Positions 5,329 through 6,367 of a stretch of 6,367 bases of DNA are shown here, in pieces. Position 1 is the stretch's first letter, and every line of letters starts with the position of its first letter. This DNA is from Candidatus Mesolinea sp. UBA5823. GTDB taxonomy: Bacteria; Chloroflexota; Anaerolineae; Anaerolineales; Anaerolineaceae. The position numbers and the translations under genes are program-made. The DNA is taken from contig DICP01000110.1 in the NCBI GenBank assembly GCA_002417685.1, positions 1 through 6,367 on the forward strand, written 5' to 3'. The notes below the pieces were generated by a model. That model was given only the letters and a program-made list of their open reading frames with translations, had not been told where the DNA came from and searched no databases.

Positions 5329-6367
5329 ATGTCTGATTTATCTGACCGCATACAAGCCTTAGAGACTCAAAGCCGTGCACTTCAGGAGCATCTTTGACTT
5401 AGCCGTAAAAGAGCAAGAGCTGCAAGACCTGCAACAACAAGCAGAAGCACCAGGATTTTGGGATTCCCCAGAAGCTGCTCAAAAGGTTATGAAGTCCATC
5501 GCGGAACTGAACGACACAATCGATGAGTGGCACAAACTTACCTCCAATATAAACGAGCTCAAGTCACTACTTGAACTGGATGATGGCTCCTTAACTACGG
5601 AGATTGAAAGGCAAGTTGAAATTCTTGAGCAAATCTTGGCGCAAAAAGAAACTGAGCTGCTGTTCTCTGGCAAGTACGACAAAGGAAATGCAATTTTAGC
5701 CATCCACGCCGGGGCTGGAGGGACTGAGGCCCAAGATTGGGCGGAGATGTTGGAACGAATGTATTTGCGTTGGGCAGAAAAGCATGGGTATAGAACTGAA
5801 ATCTTAGACCAAAGCAGCGGCGAAGAAGCCGGTATCAAATCGGTAACCATTTCAATTCAAGGCAAGATGGCTTATGGATACCTCAAAGCCGAAAAAGGTG
5901 TTCACCGCCTGGTGAGGCTATCCCCTTTTGATGCCGCCCATCGCCGGCATACCTCCTTTGCTCTGGTAGAAGTTTTGCCAGAGCTGGAAGATAACGAAGA
6001 AGTCGTGATTCATCCCGACGATATCATCATCGAAGTCTATAAATCTTCTGGAGCTGGCGGGCAAAACGTTCAAAAGAACATGACCGCTGTGCGCATTATC
6101 CACCTCCCCACTGGATTGGTCGTCACATGCCAAAATGAGCGTTCTCAAACTCAGAACCGAGAGAATGCTCTCAAGGTTTTACGCTCACGTCTCTTTGAAC
6201 TACAAATGCAAGCCCGCGAGGAAATGGTATCAGAGCTCAAAGGCGAATTTAAAAAGGTGGAATGGGGCAGCCAAATTCGGTCTTATGTATTGCACCCTTA
6301 TCAGATGGTTAAGGATCACCGTACCGAGTACGAGACGTCTAACACGCAAGCTGTTCTCGATGGTGAT
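5329..6367 (+). CDS. prfB: Peptide chain release factor 2, with programmed +1 frameshift; 3' end cut off
   Basis: RF2 ends translation at UGA and UAA. The zero frame starts at ATG 5329 (GGAG at 5319-5322, six bases before) and runs 22 codons to TGA at 5395-5397. Skipping T5395 continues at GAC 5396 and stays open to the window edge, giving 346 residues in all. The product holds the stop-codon-recognition tripeptide Ser-Pro-Phe at 198-200 (5921-5929) in RLSPFDAAHRRHTSF, and the peptidyl-hydrolysis motif GGQ at 243-245 (6056-6064); E. coli has these at 205-207 and 250-252. SPF identifies RF2 rather than RF1. The sequence ends in AVLDGD, so only about 15-20 residues should be missing. The split frame is the family's regulatory device and not a pseudogene. 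It follows ftsY closely, presumably in the same transcript. Confidence 0.95.
5384..5398 (+). promoter_or_regulatory. RF2 programmed +1 frameshift signal
   Basis: AGGAG (5384-5388) acts as an internal Shine-Dalgarno sequence three bases before the slippery CTT (5392-5394), which is followed by TGA and C. Peptidyl-tRNA-Leu slips from CUU to UUU when UGA recognition is slow. Order and spacing match the E. coli site, AGGGGG-TAT-CTT-TGA-C. Low RF2 favours the shift and so raises RF2 synthesis. Confidence 0.95.

Noticed and set aside
5395..5397. In-frame TGA suggesting that prfB is a pseudogene or holds a sequencing error
   Set aside because: The full RF2 frameshift signal surrounds it, and the frame beyond is intact with SPF and GGQ.
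5479..6148. Minus-strand open frames opposite prfB, and others opposite tig, rlmN and ftsY
   Set aside because: They lie opposite well-supported genes, show no recognisable domain and have low-complexity or odd composition, as expected of shadow frames.

Overview
The window reads as an ordinary but well-packed chromosomal stretch of a bacterium, with every confident gene on the plus strand. My best guess at the source is the phylum Chloroflexota, probably Anaerolineae-like. This rests on remembered sequence style (the trigger factor N-terminus, the T-A-S-F-G catalytic loop of ClpP), not on a search. Base composition looks moderate. No insertion sequence, CRISPR array, phage gene or other mobile element is visible.

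Layout. Positions 1-75 hold the 3' nine-tenths of a tRNA-Leu with anticodon UAG, cut by the window edge exactly after its 5' acceptor strand. Then come tig (trigger factor, TTG start at 114), clpP (1648-2256), a HAD-IIA phosphatase (2284-3081) and rlmN (3074-4141), the last two overlapping by 8 bases. Between rlmN and ftsY lies a 264-base gap. It holds a small open frame (4160-4369) for a 69-residue, strongly basic, tail-anchored protein that has a Shine-Dalgarno sequence but no ATG, GTG or TTG where a start is expected; an ATA sits there instead. A perfect TATAAT hexamer nine bases before the ftsY ATG, with no ribosome binding site, suggests that ftsY (4406-5314) is read from a leaderless mRNA. 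The last gene is prfB (release factor 2, 5329 to the right edge, incomplete), which contains the classic programmed +1 frameshift: in-frame TGA in CTT TGA C, with an internal Shine-Dalgarno AGGAG three bases upstream.

Functionally the genes centre on the end of translation and the fate of the new chain: a tRNA, a ribosome-bound chaperone, the Clp protease core, a 23S rRNA/tRNA methyltransferase, the SRP receptor and a release factor. The HAD enzyme is probably a metabolic or housekeeping phosphatase caught in the same run.

The points most worth a second look are the ATA-start small ORF, the leaderless ftsY promoter and the prfB autoregulatory frameshift. The frameshift mechanism is well known. 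The small ORF is the nearest thing here to something undescribed.
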